DNA of 64,000 nucleotides from positions 1-64,000 of the forward strand of contig NZ_CANLTC010000014.1 in assembly GCF_947493865.1 (NCBI RefSeq), written 5' to 3'. Position 1 is the first letter of the stretch; each line of letters starts with the position of its first letter. The stretch comes from an uncultured Halomonas sp. Lineage in GTDB: Bacteria; Pseudomonadota; Gammaproteobacteria; Pseudomonadales; Halomonadaceae. The position numbers and the translations under genes are program-made. The notes beneath the pieces were generated by a model. That model saw nothing but the letters and a program-made list of their open reading frames with translations. It searched no databases and was not told where the DNA came from. Shown piece after piece: positions 1 to 8,096 of this stretch.

Positions 1-30
1 TAGCGTCCTGCCATACCGCACCTATGCTGG

Positions 31-369
31 CTATGCATGGGCCACATTAGCAAAAATGACTTTCCGTACAAAACCTAGGGATTCTTGATACGAATAATCT
101 CTTTCGATACGACGCCTACTACTTTGCGTACGATAATAATCGATCAGTGTCGTTTCCAGCACCCGATGCATCCAGGCGCGCAATTTTTGCGTGTCGCGGA
201 CATCATCTATTCGTGCAAGTACCTTGACATAGAAATCGTGTAGAACGTCGGCGGCTTCCTCTTCGTTTCCCAGCCGACGCATCAAAAAATGCAATAAGTT
301 TTGATGAACCTCGACTATCACTGTGTGCACGGCATCACTGACAGAATCGTTATCGCTATTAAGAGACAT
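31..369 (-). CDS. Truncated ECF-type sigma factor (region 2 only)
   Basis: A 112-residue protein. Residues 27-57 (LLHFLMRRLGNEEEA... DFYVKVLARI) and the KLRAWMHRVLETTLIDYYR segment at 62-80 look like sigma-70 region 2 (core binding and -10 recognition). The start at 369 is chosen because AAGGAG sits just upstream. ECF sigma factors are normally about 160-200 aa with a C-terminal region 4 helix-turn-helix; here the frame stops about 30 residues after region 2, so the -35-binding domain is missing. It may be a frameshifted remnant, or a short protein that still binds core polymerase. It lies at the left edge of the copper island, but a role in copper regulation is only inferred. Confidence 0.6.
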   Translation of the reverse strand: MSLNSDNDSVSDAVHTVIVEVHQNLLHFLMRRLGNEEEAADVLHDFYVKVLARIDDVRDTQKLRAWMHRVLETTLIDYYRTQSSRRRIERDYSYQESLGFVRKVIFANVAHA

Positions 370-482
370 ACTTAACTCCTTAGGCGCCGTAGAATTTCTA
401 AGGTTCGATGCATCTGCAAGTTTTGAATATTTATTTACCGATAGGTATATCAGCTCTTTAAGAAAACCAAACCGGATCAATG

Positions 483-821
483 CTAATGACAGCTCCAGGG
501 CTCCTTGGTAGCATTGTCCTTGATATTCTGATCGACGAATCGGTAGTGATCTTTCTTGAAGCGATTCCACCAGCCTTGGCTGATACTGATCGAATGTCTT
601 GTCAGAATCTTTTCGCCGCATTCGATACAGATGCGCAATGCATCATAGGCCAGACGAAGCATTCGCTTCTTTTCATCGAAAACCACGCTGTCGAGGCTGT
701 AAAGGTGATCGATTTCCTGGAGCGCGTCCTCGAGCGTTCGCTGGTCGCAGGACTCGGGCTTCAGATCCTGGATCACCAGGACGGCTTCGCTGACACCATG
801 CCGCAAATTGACAAGCAGCAA
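483..821 (-). CDS. Hypothetical protein with CxxC motif in copper locus
   Basis: A 112-aa soluble protein that I do not recognise with certainty. It has a C65-x-x-C68 pair, a further Cys25 and a terminal Cys-His, which could bind metal. The N-terminal part (VLVIQDL, about residues 14-20) resembles one strand of a small ferredoxin-like metal-binding fold, but the usual HMA CxxC loop near the N-terminus is absent. It starts with TTG directly after the TGA of the SHOCT-protein gene, which suggests translational coupling; the start is uncertain. Its place in a copper island suggests metal handling (inference). Confidence 0.5.
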   Translation of the reverse strand: MLLVNLRHGVSEAVLVIQDLKPESCDQRTLEDALQEIDHLYSLDSVVFDEKKRMLRLAYDALRICIECGEKILTRHSISISQGWWNRFKKDHYRFVDQNIKDNATKEPWSCH

Positions 822-1079
822 TCAAGGCGTCAGGTCGCGCTTACGTTCTTCGTACTCCTGCTTGTCGATCTCGCCGCGGGCGTAGCGTTCTTGAAGAAGA
901 TCGAGCGCATTTGTTCGCCGATAAAAACCCCCACGGGGGTTATCGTCTTGTCCCGAACTCCGAAACAACCAGATGACAAAGGCGATAATCCCGCCCCAGA
1001 AGAGAATCATCATGATTCCACCAAAGAACATATGATCCCAGCCGTACCCATCCATATGCGTCATCATGCTGTTCCACAT
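822..1079 (-). CDS. SHOCT-domain small membrane protein
   Basis: An 85-aa protein with a Met/His/Trp-rich N-terminus, one hydrophobic segment (about 18-42, FFGGIMMILFWGGIIAFVIW) and a C-terminal SHOCT domain (about 58-85, LDLLQERYARGEIDKQEYEE). SHOCT proteins of this shape are common beside copper and heavy-metal resistance genes; their biochemical role is not established. The ATG at 1079 is preferred over an in-frame ATG five codons upstream because GGAGGA lies between the two and is correctly spaced for the downstream one. It is followed with no gap by the CxxC hypothetical protein. Confidence 0.75.
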   Translation of the reverse strand: MWNSMMTHMDGYGWDHMFFGGIMMILFWGGIIAFVIWLFRSSGQDDNPRGGFYRRTNALDLLQERYARGEIDKQEYEERKRDLTP

Positions 1080-1094
1080 GGCGCTTCCTCCCAT

Positions 1095-1642
1095 TCAGAT
1101 TACCCAGTGGTGATACCCAGAAGTCTTGATATGTATAAAGGCTAAAACCTATGGGCGACCCAATGGACAAGGCTTAAAAGAGATTAAATCTGCTTTTCTT
1201 GATTTCGGTCAGTCTTCAGCTTATGCGAGGAAGCTGAATCAATGCTGAAAAAGGGAGGTTCTCGGCATCAAAATGAGCGTCGCCAGTAAAGAGTTAACGG
1301 ATTATTGGCAGAATATGTTCAGCCAATAGTCGTCATACGCTGGAACCGAGAATTGACGATTTTACAAGTAAAAAACTCATGTGTTGCCCAATGGAAATGA
1401 CACTGCTAACAGTATAACTGCTTTGCGAAATGAAATTAGACCATATGACAAAACTGAATTTTTTCTGAATGCCATCCAAAACAAAAAGAAATCAATATGG
1501 CAGGCAAAACGATTTTGAAATTTATGAACAAAAAGCGATAATCATGCTCTTGTTCTTCTTGCCATTTGGAGGCAAGCCTAGCGTTTCATAGCCGTCTAGA
1601 TCGGCTCATGTCACCCGTAAGTAAAACGAGGAGCGGAACACG
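1095..1642. other. 548-bp divergent intergenic region
   Basis: AT-rich stretch between the leftward SHOCT operon and the rightward cytochrome c gene. No convincing coding frame was seen. It contains the TTCAG-type repeat cluster near 1215-1249; otherwise nothing was recognised. Confidence 0.6.
1215..1249. promoter_or_regulatory. Candidate operator: TTCAGC repeats (site B)
   Basis: Two GCTGAA units at 1233 and 1244 form an 11-bp-period direct repeat (TTCAGC-N5-TTCAGC on the minus strand). A third, inverted TTCAGCTT at 1215-1222 forms an 8-bp inverted repeat with AAGCTGAA at 1231-1238. The same 11-bp direct repeat occurs upstream of the second copA (11592-11608) and, more loosely, at 2154-2170. 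This is the typical spacing of PhoP/OmpR-family operators, and such a regulator is encoded in the island. Confidence 0.45.
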
Positions 1643-2065
1643 ATGCGGATGGTAAAGGTTTCATTGGGCATTTTTTTAGTTGCATTGATCAGCGGCTGTG
1701 GCGAAGAGAAAGTAGACGGGCGTTGGTATACCCAAGCTCAGGTCGAGCGAGGGAAAACCGTATTCACCGAGAACTGCGCAAGCTGCCATGGCCGAAGTGC
1801 TCAAGGAAGAATTTCGAATTGGCGAGAGCCCCAGAGCGATGGTGCCTTTCCGCCCCCACCCCTTAACGGTTCCGCTCATGCCTGGCACCATTCCTTCGAC
1901 ATGCTGATGCGTACCATCAATAAAGGCGGTGCTGCCATTGGGGGGCAAATGCCGGGTTTCGAAGATCAACTCTCCGAGGAGGATAAAGAGGCCTCCATCG
2001 CTTACTTCCAGAGCCAATGGGACCAGCGGATCTACGATGCGTGGCTAGACCGAGGCGGGCTCTAG
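1643..2065 (+). CDS. c-type cytochrome lipoprotein
   Basis: A 140-aa monohaem cytochrome c. It has a lipoprotein signal peptide with lipobox ISGC (Cys19), haem-binding CASCH at 45-49 and a likely distal Met103 in GQMPGF. It is probably anchored on the periplasmic face of a membrane and transfers electrons. A GAGGAG ribosome site precedes the ATG. It stands alone on the plus strand beside the copper operons; whether it serves copper oxidation is inference. Confidence 0.85.
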   Translation: MRMVKVSLGIFLVALISGCGEEKVDGRWYTQAQVERGKTVFTENCASCHGRSAQGRISNWREPQSDGAFPPPPLNGSAHAWHHSFDMLMRTINKGGAAIGGQMPGFEDQLSEEDKEASIAYFQSQWDQRIYDAWLDRGGL

Positions 2066-2153
2066 CTTCTGGGCAGCCGACGTCCAGAACCAATGACAGC
2101 GGGTGACGGTATTTAGACTAGGGTTGATTACAGTCAAGACTCTATCTTAGCCT

Positions 2154-2170
2154 TTCAGGCTCCATTCAGT
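2154..2170 (+). promoter_or_regulatory. Candidate operator TTCAG-N6-TTCAG (site C)
   Basis: TTCAG at 2154 and 2165 gives the same 11-bp period as the other two sites of the island. It lies about 185 bp before the Met-rich protein gene and 90 bp after the cytochrome gene. Confidence 0.35.
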
Positions 2171-2354
2171 TTAATGGAATAAATTAAGATTGCTTGGTTA
2201 TATCAAGACTCTTGGCCGACAAAAACATGCTGAATTTTACATGGCGAGTACAGGACCAAGATGTCTTTGATTTCGGCAAACCTCATTGCCGAACGCTAGC
2301 GGAGGGTGAGGGAAATACATCCGCACCCCCCAGTCCAATGTAAAGGAGAGTGTC

Positions 2355-2780
2355 ATGAAAAAGCTCGTATTCACTGGTGTTATGGCAACCCTGCTCGCCC
2401 TGCCAATGGCTTATGCCGAACAAGGCGATCATGCTGACTCGAAAATGGGCCAAGGCATGGGAATGATGAATCATGACGATATGCAGCAGCACATGCAGGC
2501 AATGCAGCAGACGATGGAGAAAATGCGTGACACCCAGGACCCGCAACAACGCCAGCGACTGATGCAAGAACACATGCAGCAAATGCAGCAGACCATGGGC
2601 GATATGCATCAGGCCATGGGCGAGATGCAGGGCATGATGGGCGGGGGTATGAATCACGACATGAAGGCGGAACAGCGTCAGAAAATGATGCAGCAACGCA
2701 TGGACACGATGAAGGAAACAATGGAAAAGATGTCAGAGCATATGCAGGCCCGTCAGGCCATGCAAAACGATAGCGAATAA
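2355..2780 (+). CDS. Met/His/Gln-rich periplasmic protein, probably copper-binding
   Basis: A 141-aa protein with a Sec signal peptide (1-21, ending MAYA). The mature part is almost entirely helical Met-Gln-His repeats such as MQQHMQAMQQ and MMGGGMNHDM. Methionine-rich periplasmic proteins of this kind bind Cu(I)/Ag(I) and sit in copper-resistance loci, so a copper-sponge role is likely. An AAAGGAGAG ribosome site precedes the ATG and a strong terminator follows. No conserved enzyme motif is visible. Confidence 0.7.
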   Translation: MKKLVFTGVMATLLALPMAYAEQGDHADSKMGQGMGMMNHDDMQQHMQAMQQTMEKMRDTQDPQQRQRLMQEHMQQMQQTMGDMHQAMGEMQGMMGGGMNHDMKAEQRQKMMQQRMDTMKETMEKMSEHMQARQAMQNDSE

Positions 2781-2814
2781 CCATCAATTCAGTCACATGA
2801 CGCAGCTACACTAC

Positions 2815-2849
2815 GTCCCGACCCTGATCAGGGCCGGGACGATTTTTTT
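2815..2849 (+). terminator. Rho-independent terminator
   Basis: A GTCCCG...CGGGAC stem with an inner ACCCT/AGGG pair, followed by a run of seven T. It ends the Met-rich protein transcript. Confidence 0.85.
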
Positions 2850-2889
2850 ACGTTCTATTCCAGCATCTCGACTAGCGTGAATAAACAGC

Positions 2890-3693
2890 TTAGTACCAGA
2901 CCCGCAATCCCGCCACGAAGGACGTCGTGGAGGTGGACTTGCCCATCTCCTCGGCGATGTCCTTGGTTTCGCCGTACATCTGATTCCAGCGCACGCCGAT
3001 ATAGGGCGCGAACTCCCGACGAATCTCGTAACGCAATCGCAGGCCCATTTCGGTACTGGTGATGCCATTTCCCAGATCGTAGTCGGGCTCGTCCTGAGCC
3101 GATGCCTTGATGCCGATTCGCGGCATCAACACCAAGCGCTGGGTGAGCAGCAGGTTGTACTCGAACTCGGCGCTGGCGCTGAGGTCACCGTCCTCGCTGA
3201 GGTAGGCTTCCATGTCGGTTACGAACCAGTAGGGCGCCAGCCCTTCGAGCCCTACCATCAGAAAACCCCGGTCGGGATTGGGGTTGGTGTCGTAGCGCAC
3301 CCCACCCTGCAGATTGAAGAACGGCCATATCTTGTGGGCGTAGTTCGCCTCGAACTGACTGGCCTCGATGGCGCCGTCGCCCACCGGCCCCTCGCCCTCG
3401 GTTTCCCACCAGAACTTGTTGTAGTCGTTGCCGATCCAGCCCTGGGCATCCCACAGATAGGTTTGCCCTTCTTCGCTGTCACCGTATTCCAGGCGATCGA
3501 TCATCGAGAATGCATAAATCTCGTCGTCCTTGGTTGGCTTGGCCTTCCAGCCCAACGGCGCGCCGCTCGATGGCTCGATCGGTCCTTCCGGCACGACACT
3601 ATCCAGAGACGCCTTGCCATGCGAGTCGGCCTGCGCGATGCCGGCAATTCCGGCACTTAATAGCAGCGTCATCATCCATGATTGTTTAAGCAT
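2890..3693 (-). CDS. copB: Copper resistance protein B (copy 1)
   Basis: A 267-aa outer-membrane copper-resistance protein of the CopB/PcoB family. A signal peptide (about 1-22, ending IAQA) is followed by a beta-rich domain with the family's features: AFSMIDRLEYGD, LWDAQGWIGNDYNKFWWETEGE, LRLRYEIRREFAPYIGV and a terminal aromatic residue (RVWY), as in outer-membrane beta-barrels. The start at 3693 has GGGAG upstream and overlaps the copA stop by 8 nt, so the pair is translationally coupled. It lacks the long Met/His-rich N-terminal extension seen in some CopB proteins. Confidence 0.9.
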   Translation of the reverse strand: MLKQSWMMTLLLSAGIAGIAQADSHGKASLDSVVPEGPIEPSSGAPLGWKAKPTKDDEIYAFSMIDRLEYGDSEEGQTYLWDAQGWIGNDYNKFWWETEGEGPVGDGAIEASQFEANYAHKIWPFFNLQGGVRYDTNPNPDRGFLMVGLEGLAPYWFVTDMEAYLSEDGDLSASAEFEYNLLLTQRLVLMPRIGIKASAQDEPDYDLGNGITSTEMGLRLRYEIRREFAPYIGVRWNQMYGETKDIAEEMGKSTSTTSFVAGLRVWY

Positions 3694-5482
3694 TGTCGTC
3701 GACTCCCGGCAAGTTGCTGACACGCACTACACGGAACATGCCGCGCTCGATGTGGTAGAGAAAGTGGCAGTGGAAGGCCCAGCGCCCCGGTTCAGCAGCG
3801 GTGACCAGCAAGGAGACCCGCGACCCGGAGCGAACGCTGATGGTGTGTTTCTTGGGCAGGTACTCGCCTTGGCCGTTCTCCAGCTCCATGAACATCCCGT
3901 GCAAATGAATGGGATGTTCCATCATGGTGTCGTTGACCATGATCAGTCGCACCCGCTCACCGTAGGGGAAATCGATCACCTTGGAATCGGAATACTCCAC
4001 ACCGTCGAAGGACCACATGTAGCTGCTCATGTTGCCGGTGAGGTGAACCTCCACGGTGTGCGTCGGCTCGCGCTTGTCGCTTATCGGCTCGATGTTGCGC
4101 AATTGGCTGTAGGTCAGCACTCGATGCGGTACATCCTCGAGCCCCGTGCCGCGCTCACCCAGGCGATCGCGCTGTTTCTTGGCGATGGTGGCGTTGCCCG
4201 CGCCGTGGTGATCCGGACCATGCTCGGCGACTACCGGCCCGGCGGCCTCTTTCAAGGCGACGCTGTCACCTTCCAGGCGCTGTCCCTTTTTCTTGTCCGG
4301 GCCCATGGTCATCATGCCCCGGCCCATGCCCATGTCCACCAAGGTGCGCTGAGGCTGTGCCCGCAGCTCGGGCACCGCAGCAGTCATGCCCATGCGTGGC
4401 GCCAGGGTACCGCAGGCGTAGCCGCTGCGATCCATGGACTCCGCCATCAGCGTATAGGCCTTATTCTCCCGGGGCTCGACGATGATGTCGTAGGTCTCGG
4501 CGACACCGATCTGGAATTCGTCGGTTTCCACCGGCTCGACGGCTTGGCCATCGGTGGAGACTACACTCATCGCCAGGCCCGGAATGCGGACGTTGAAATA
4601 GCTCATGGCAGAGCCATTGATCACTCGCAGGCGAATACGCTCACCGGGGGTGAACAGCCCGGTCCAGTTGGCCTCCGGATGCAGGCCGTTTATCAAGTAG
4701 CTGTAGGTGTGGCCAGTGACATCGGCGATACCGCGCGGATTCATGCGCATGCCGCCCCAGGCTTCGCGGTCCTTGAGAGTCTTGGCCCACCCGGAGCGCG
4801 CCACGTCCTCCACCAGATCTTCCATGGTGCGCTTGCTGAAGTTGTAGTAGCCACTCATCTTCTTGAGCTGCGCCAGTACCCGCGCGGGATCCTCGAAGGT
4901 CCAGTCGTTGAGCATGACCACGTAGTCGCGATCGGCCTTGATCGGGTCCGGCTCGGCAGGGTGGATGACCATCGGTCCGGTTTGGCCAATCTGCTCCTGG
5001 AACCCGGTATGGCTGTGATACCAGTAGGTACCATGCTGGCGTACCGGAAAACGCGCCTCGAAGCTATCTCCCGGCTTGATGCCGGGGAATGCCACGCCGG
5101 GAACCCCATCCATCTGGAAGGGCAGCAGGATGCCATGCCAATGGATCGAGGTGGATTCATCAAGATGGTTGTGCACTCGCAGACGGGCTTCGTGCCCTTC
5201 CCAGAGTTCGAGCAAGGGACCTGGAATGGAGTGATTGACGGTGATGGCGGAGGGCGCATAGCCACCGGCGATACCGATGCCTTCCCGGCGAATATGGAAG
5301 TCCTTGGTGACCGAACGCGGCTTGCCGCCGGCCACCCGGGCGGCACCGGCAAGATGCCGTTCGGCCCCTGAGCCTGCCCGGGCATAGGCAGGCAACAGGC
5401 CTTCCAAACCCGCCAATAGCCCCGTTGCGGCCATGGCCTTCAATAAACGCCGACGCTCTCCGTCATGGTGCGTATCGGACAT
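3686..5482 (-). CDS. copA: CopA multicopper oxidase (copy 1)
   Basis: A 598-aa periplasmic multicopper oxidase of the CopA/PcoA type, thought to oxidise Cu(I) to less toxic Cu(II). A twin-arginine signal (ERRRLLKA, 9-16) fits export of a folded copper enzyme. Copper-ligand motifs are intact: HWHG at 114-117, YWYHSH at 153-158, HPIHLHG at 523-529 and HCHFLYHIERGMF starting at 571. A Met-rich stretch (MGMGRGMMTMGP) lies in the middle. It is the first gene of a copAB pair downstream of cusF; about 166 bp separate it from cusF. Confidence 0.93.
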   Translation of the reverse strand: MSDTHHDGERRRLLKAMAATGLLAGLEGLLPAYARAGSGAERHLAGAARVAGGKPRSVTKDFHIRREGIGIAGGYAPSAITVNHSIPGPLLELWEGHEARLRVHNHLDESTSIHWHGILLPFQMDGVPGVAFPGIKPGDSFEARFPVRQHGTYWYHSHTGFQEQIGQTGPMVIHPAEPDPIKADRDYVVMLNDWTFEDPARVLAQLKKMSGYYNFSKRTMEDLVEDVARSGWAKTLKDREAWGGMRMNPRGIADVTGHTYSYLINGLHPEANWTGLFTPGERIRLRVINGSAMSYFNVRIPGLAMSVVSTDGQAVEPVETDEFQIGVAETYDIIVEPRENKAYTLMAESMDRSGYACGTLAPRMGMTAAVPELRAQPQRTLVDMGMGRGMMTMGPDKKKGQRLEGDSVALKEAAGPVVAEHGPDHHGAGNATIAKKQRDRLGERGTGLEDVPHRVLTYSQLRNIEPISDKREPTHTVEVHLTGNMSSYMWSFDGVEYSDSKVIDFPYGERVRLIMVNDTMMEHPIHLHGMFMELENGQGEYLPKKHTISVRSGSRVSLLVTAAEPGRWAFHCHFLYHIERGMFRVVRVSNLPGVDDNA

Positions 5483-5603
5483 ATCGCAGCTCCCTCTCCT
5501 TGGATTTGTTGTGAATGGTTAATCAATTACATAACTTCTTTTATGGTAAACGCTCTATTTTGAATGGCGTTTTATAACCTTTTTACGTGCAAGGTCGGGC
5601 GAC

Positions 5604-5641
5604 CCATTAAACGCTGGACCGCCCTTTTCATTGTTTAATGG
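5604..5641. repeat. Inverted repeat between cusF and copA
   Basis: Perfect 9-bp arms CCATTAAAC (5604-5612) and GTTTAATGG (5633-5641) with a 20-bp loop. It could be an operator or an RNA hairpin in the cusF-copA gap. No T-tract follows on the minus strand, so it is not a typical terminator. Confidence 0.4.
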
Positions 5642-5648
5642 CGCATCG

Positions 5649-6005
5649 TTATTGTTGGGAAATCTCGGTGATAGCGATGTCGTTACCGGACTTCCTGACT
5701 TCAAAGCGAACCTCGTCCCCTAGGGAAAGCCCTTCCATCGAGGCACTGTCCGCCACTTTGAATGGCATGGTCATCCCCGGCCAGCCCAGGGATTCGATCG
5801 GGCCGTGAGTCAGGGTGATCTGCTGATTCTCAGGGTCGAGCGCCTTGACGGCGCCCTCGCCTTGCGCCGTTTGGGTCTCCGCCGATTGCTGCATTTTTGA
5901 GCCATTCTTCTGGCCGTCATGGTTCGTATCGGCGCTGGCAGGCAGTACAACAAAAGCAGCCGACAACGCTGCGGTAGTCAACATGTAGCGAATAGCGTTA
6001 GTCAT
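5649..6005 (-). CDS. cusF: CusF-like periplasmic copper chaperone
   Basis: A 118-aa protein: signal peptide (1-25, ending ASA), a polar linker, then a CusF domain (about 50-116). The metal site is recognisable: His67, Trp75, Met78 and Met80 in HGPIESLGWPGMTMPF, the H-W-M-M set that binds Cu(I)/Ag(I) with a cation-pi Trp. In classical systems CusF feeds a CusCBA efflux pump; no CusCBA is in the window, so here it may deliver copper to CopA (inference). Confidence 0.9.
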   Translation of the reverse strand: MTNAIRYMLTTAALSAAFVVLPASADTNHDGQKNGSKMQQSAETQTAQGEGAVKALDPENQQITLTHGPIESLGWPGMTMPFKVADSASMEGLSLGDEVRFEVRKSGNDIAITEISQQ

Positions 6006-6067
6006 CTCGATTTCCTTATTTCATTAGTAATGTCGTACAACGGGTCCAACATTTAATTAGAGCCTTC

Positions 6068-7387
6068 TTAACAGGGCAGTACGATACGCACGTACAACCC
6101 CCTCATACGTGATGTGGAGAACGTCACTTCACCACGATACTGCGCGAGGATCTGCTTCAGAATCGCCAACCCCAGCCCGTACCCGGGCGTGCTTTCATCC
6201 AAACGTTTACCCCGCTCACCGAGTTGGGATAACGCCGCGGCTTGTACTCCAGGCCCATCATCCTCGATCTCGAAGATCAGGCCCTGATCCTGACGTATGC
6301 GGCATACCACATGTTCACGCGCCCATTTGCCGGCGTTATCCAGCACGATACCCAGCATCTCGTTCAGATCCTGGCGCTCCACTGCAACGCTATGCTTCGA
6401 TGGCAGCGCCACATGGAGTTCGAAACGCTTGTCGGGGTATAGCGTTCGGATCATGTCGACCAGGGTATTCGCCTCCTGGGCGACCACGCTGTGCTGGGCG
6501 CTGCCCGGGCCGGCGAAGCGTGCCCGACGCAACTCGGCCGTCAGCTGCGCCTGCATGCCTTCCAGTCGCTCGAGCATGCGCTGGCGACGTTGGTCATCGA
6601 TCGACCGCCGGCCACGCAGCACCTGGGTCACCGCTGCCAGGGGGGTTTGCAGCGTATGGGAGAGATTGGCGACCGCCTCCCGGGAGCGTTGCAGGCGACG
6701 CTGTAACTCATCCATGAAATGATTCAGTTGAATGAGCAGTTCATCCAATTCAGAGGGGCAGTCGAGGTCAAGCCTCTCGCGCTGGCCCGCCTGAAACTCG
6801 GCGAGCTGATTCTGCAGCCGTGCCAGGGGACGAAGACTGCGGTTGACCGCTACCAAGTTCATGAGAATCAGCAATACAAGAACGAGGCCAGCAATACCCC
6901 CCACCCACCAGTGCAGGGCGCTCAGGCCATCCTCTACCTGAGCGAAGTCTTCCCCTACCAGCAACACCCCAGGTTTGCCATTCAATTCGAAGCTGTCTCG
7001 GTAGACGAGCAACTGGCGCCCCTGCCATTGCACCTCGAAAAGCCGATCGTCCGCACCGTCCAGGTACGAATCCAGGGGCGCGAGCCAGTCTGGATGCGAC
7101 GAGTAGGTCCGGTCACCGACACGCAATACATAAAGATGATGAAAGACCTCTCTGGTAGGCGAGTCGGTTTCCAGCCATTGACCAGGCTCCCCATCGAGGC
7201 GCTCTAGCCTATCGAGGGTATAACGCGCCTCCTGCCGCAACCGGTCACCCAGAAACTCCCAAGCCAGATCCCGCAGCAGGATGCCATGCAGAAACCAGGT
7301 AACCCCCACGATGACCAATGCCACCAACCCCAGCCGGATCAGTAGGTTGAAGCGCAGGCTGCGACGGTCAAAGGGAAGGAAAGACAT
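6068..7387 (-). CDS. PhoQ-like sensor histidine kinase of the copper island
   Basis: A 439-aa inner-membrane kinase. TM1 is about 13-37, followed by a periplasmic sensor (38-157) and TM2 (about 160-182), then HAMP-like and DHp segments with phospho-acceptor His244 in NLSHTLQTPLAAV. The ATPase domain has an N-box (LDNAGKWA), G1 (EDDGPGV) and G2 (GYGLGLAI). The start at 7387 is favoured because it overlaps the regulator gene by 20 nt, typical of such pairs; a longer frame would extend further into it. The context suggests copper or envelope sensing. Confidence 0.88.
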   Translation of the reverse strand: MSFLPFDRRSLRFNLLIRLGLVALVIVGVTWFLHGILLRDLAWEFLGDRLRQEARYTLDRLERLDGEPGQWLETDSPTREVFHHLYVLRVGDRTYSSHPDWLAPLDSYLDGADDRLFEVQWQGRQLLVYRDSFELNGKPGVLLVGEDFAQVEDGLSALHWWVGGIAGLVLVLLILMNLVAVNRSLRPLARLQNQLAEFQAGQRERLDLDCPSELDELLIQLNHFMDELQRRLQRSREAVANLSHTLQTPLAAVTQVLRGRRSIDDQRRQRMLERLEGMQAQLTAELRRARFAGPGSAQHSVVAQEANTLVDMIRTLYPDKRFELHVALPSKHSVAVERQDLNEMLGIVLDNAGKWAREHVVCRIRQDQGLIFEIEDDGPGVQAAALSQLGERGKRLDESTPGYGLGLAILKQILAQYRGEVTFSTSRMRGLYVRIVLPC

Positions 7388-8033
7388 AACCCTGCCCACG
7401 CCGAGTCTGGATATGGTTCTTGCCCAGTAACCGCCGCAACCGACCCACATATACCTCGACCAGATTGGGCGCAGCAGCATCCTGTTCCAGGGTATAAAGC
7501 TGATCGAGCAAGCGGATCTTCGAGTGCACCCGATCCGGATGGCGCATCAGGTAACGCAACAGGCAGTACTCGGTCGCGGTCAGGGTATGCCAGGTGCCAT
7601 CGGCATCACACACACGCTTGGTCGCTTCATCCAGGGCGATGCCATTGACGCTCAAGGTGGTTTCCACGGCGCTGCTGCCCCGGCGCAGCAAGGCATGCAG
7701 TCGGGCCAATAGTTCAGCTTCATGATAGGGCTTGGTCAGATAGTCATCCGCGCCACCGTGCAGGCCTTCCACCTTGTCCTCCCAGCTATCCCGGGCGGTC
7801 AGGGCGAGAATGGGCAGATGGCGGCCATTGCGCCGCCACCGTTTCAACAGCTCGAGACCCGAGCCATCCGGTAGCCCAAGGTCGAGTATCGCGAGGCTAT
7901 ACTCCTCACTATTCATCAAGGCGTCCGCCTCGCGCACCAGACCGGCAACGTCCACCCGATAGCCTTCGTCTTCCAATGCTTCCGACAGGCTATCGGCCAG
8001 CAGGTCATCGTCCTCGACAAGCAATAAACGCAT
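7368..8033 (-). CDS. OmpR/PhoP-family response regulator
   Basis: A 221-aa DNA-binding regulator. The receiver domain has acidic residues E7, D8 and D9, phospho-acceptor Asp51 (LAILDLGLPDGSG), Thr79 and Lys101. A winged-helix output domain occupies about 125-221 (LTATEYCLLRYLMRHPDRV; RLRRLLGKNHIQTRRGQGYVF). It is the partner of the overlapping kinase and probable regulator of the surrounding copper genes. The candidate target motif TTCAG-N6-TTCAG has the 11-bp period usual for this family. Confidence 0.92.
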   Translation of the reverse strand: MRLLLVEDDDLLADSLSEALEDEGYRVDVAGLVREADALMNSEEYSLAILDLGLPDGSGLELLKRWRRNGRHLPILALTARDSWEDKVEGLHGGADDYLTKPYHEAELLARLHALLRRGSSAVETTLSVNGIALDEATKRVCDADGTWHTLTATEYCLLRYLMRHPDRVHSKIRLLDQLYTLEQDAAAPNLVEVYVGRLRRLLGKNHIQTRRGQGYVFPSL

Positions 8034-8053
8034 GGGCTATCTCACTGAACTAT

Positions 8054-8094
8054 TAAGTCAAACTTTTAAGTTGAACCATTCAGTTGAACCATGC
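8054..8094. repeat. 13-bp-period direct repeats upstream of the response regulator
   Basis: AAGTCAAAC, AAGTTGAACCATTC and AGTTGAACCATGC follow each other at 13-14-bp spacing in the 63-bp gap between the cytochrome stop and the regulator start. They could be an autoregulatory operator; the period differs from the TTCAG motif. Confidence 0.4.
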
Positions 8095-8096
8095 CG

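Noticed and set aside
1140..1180. Possible CueR/MerR-type dyad near the SHOCT operon
   Set aside because: The half-sites do not pair convincingly and the spacing does not fit a 19-bp MerR promoter.
3530..5371. 600-codon open frame opposite copA copy 1
   Set aside because: Antisense shadow of a GC-rich gene; CopA on the other strand has all copper motifs and a Tat signal.
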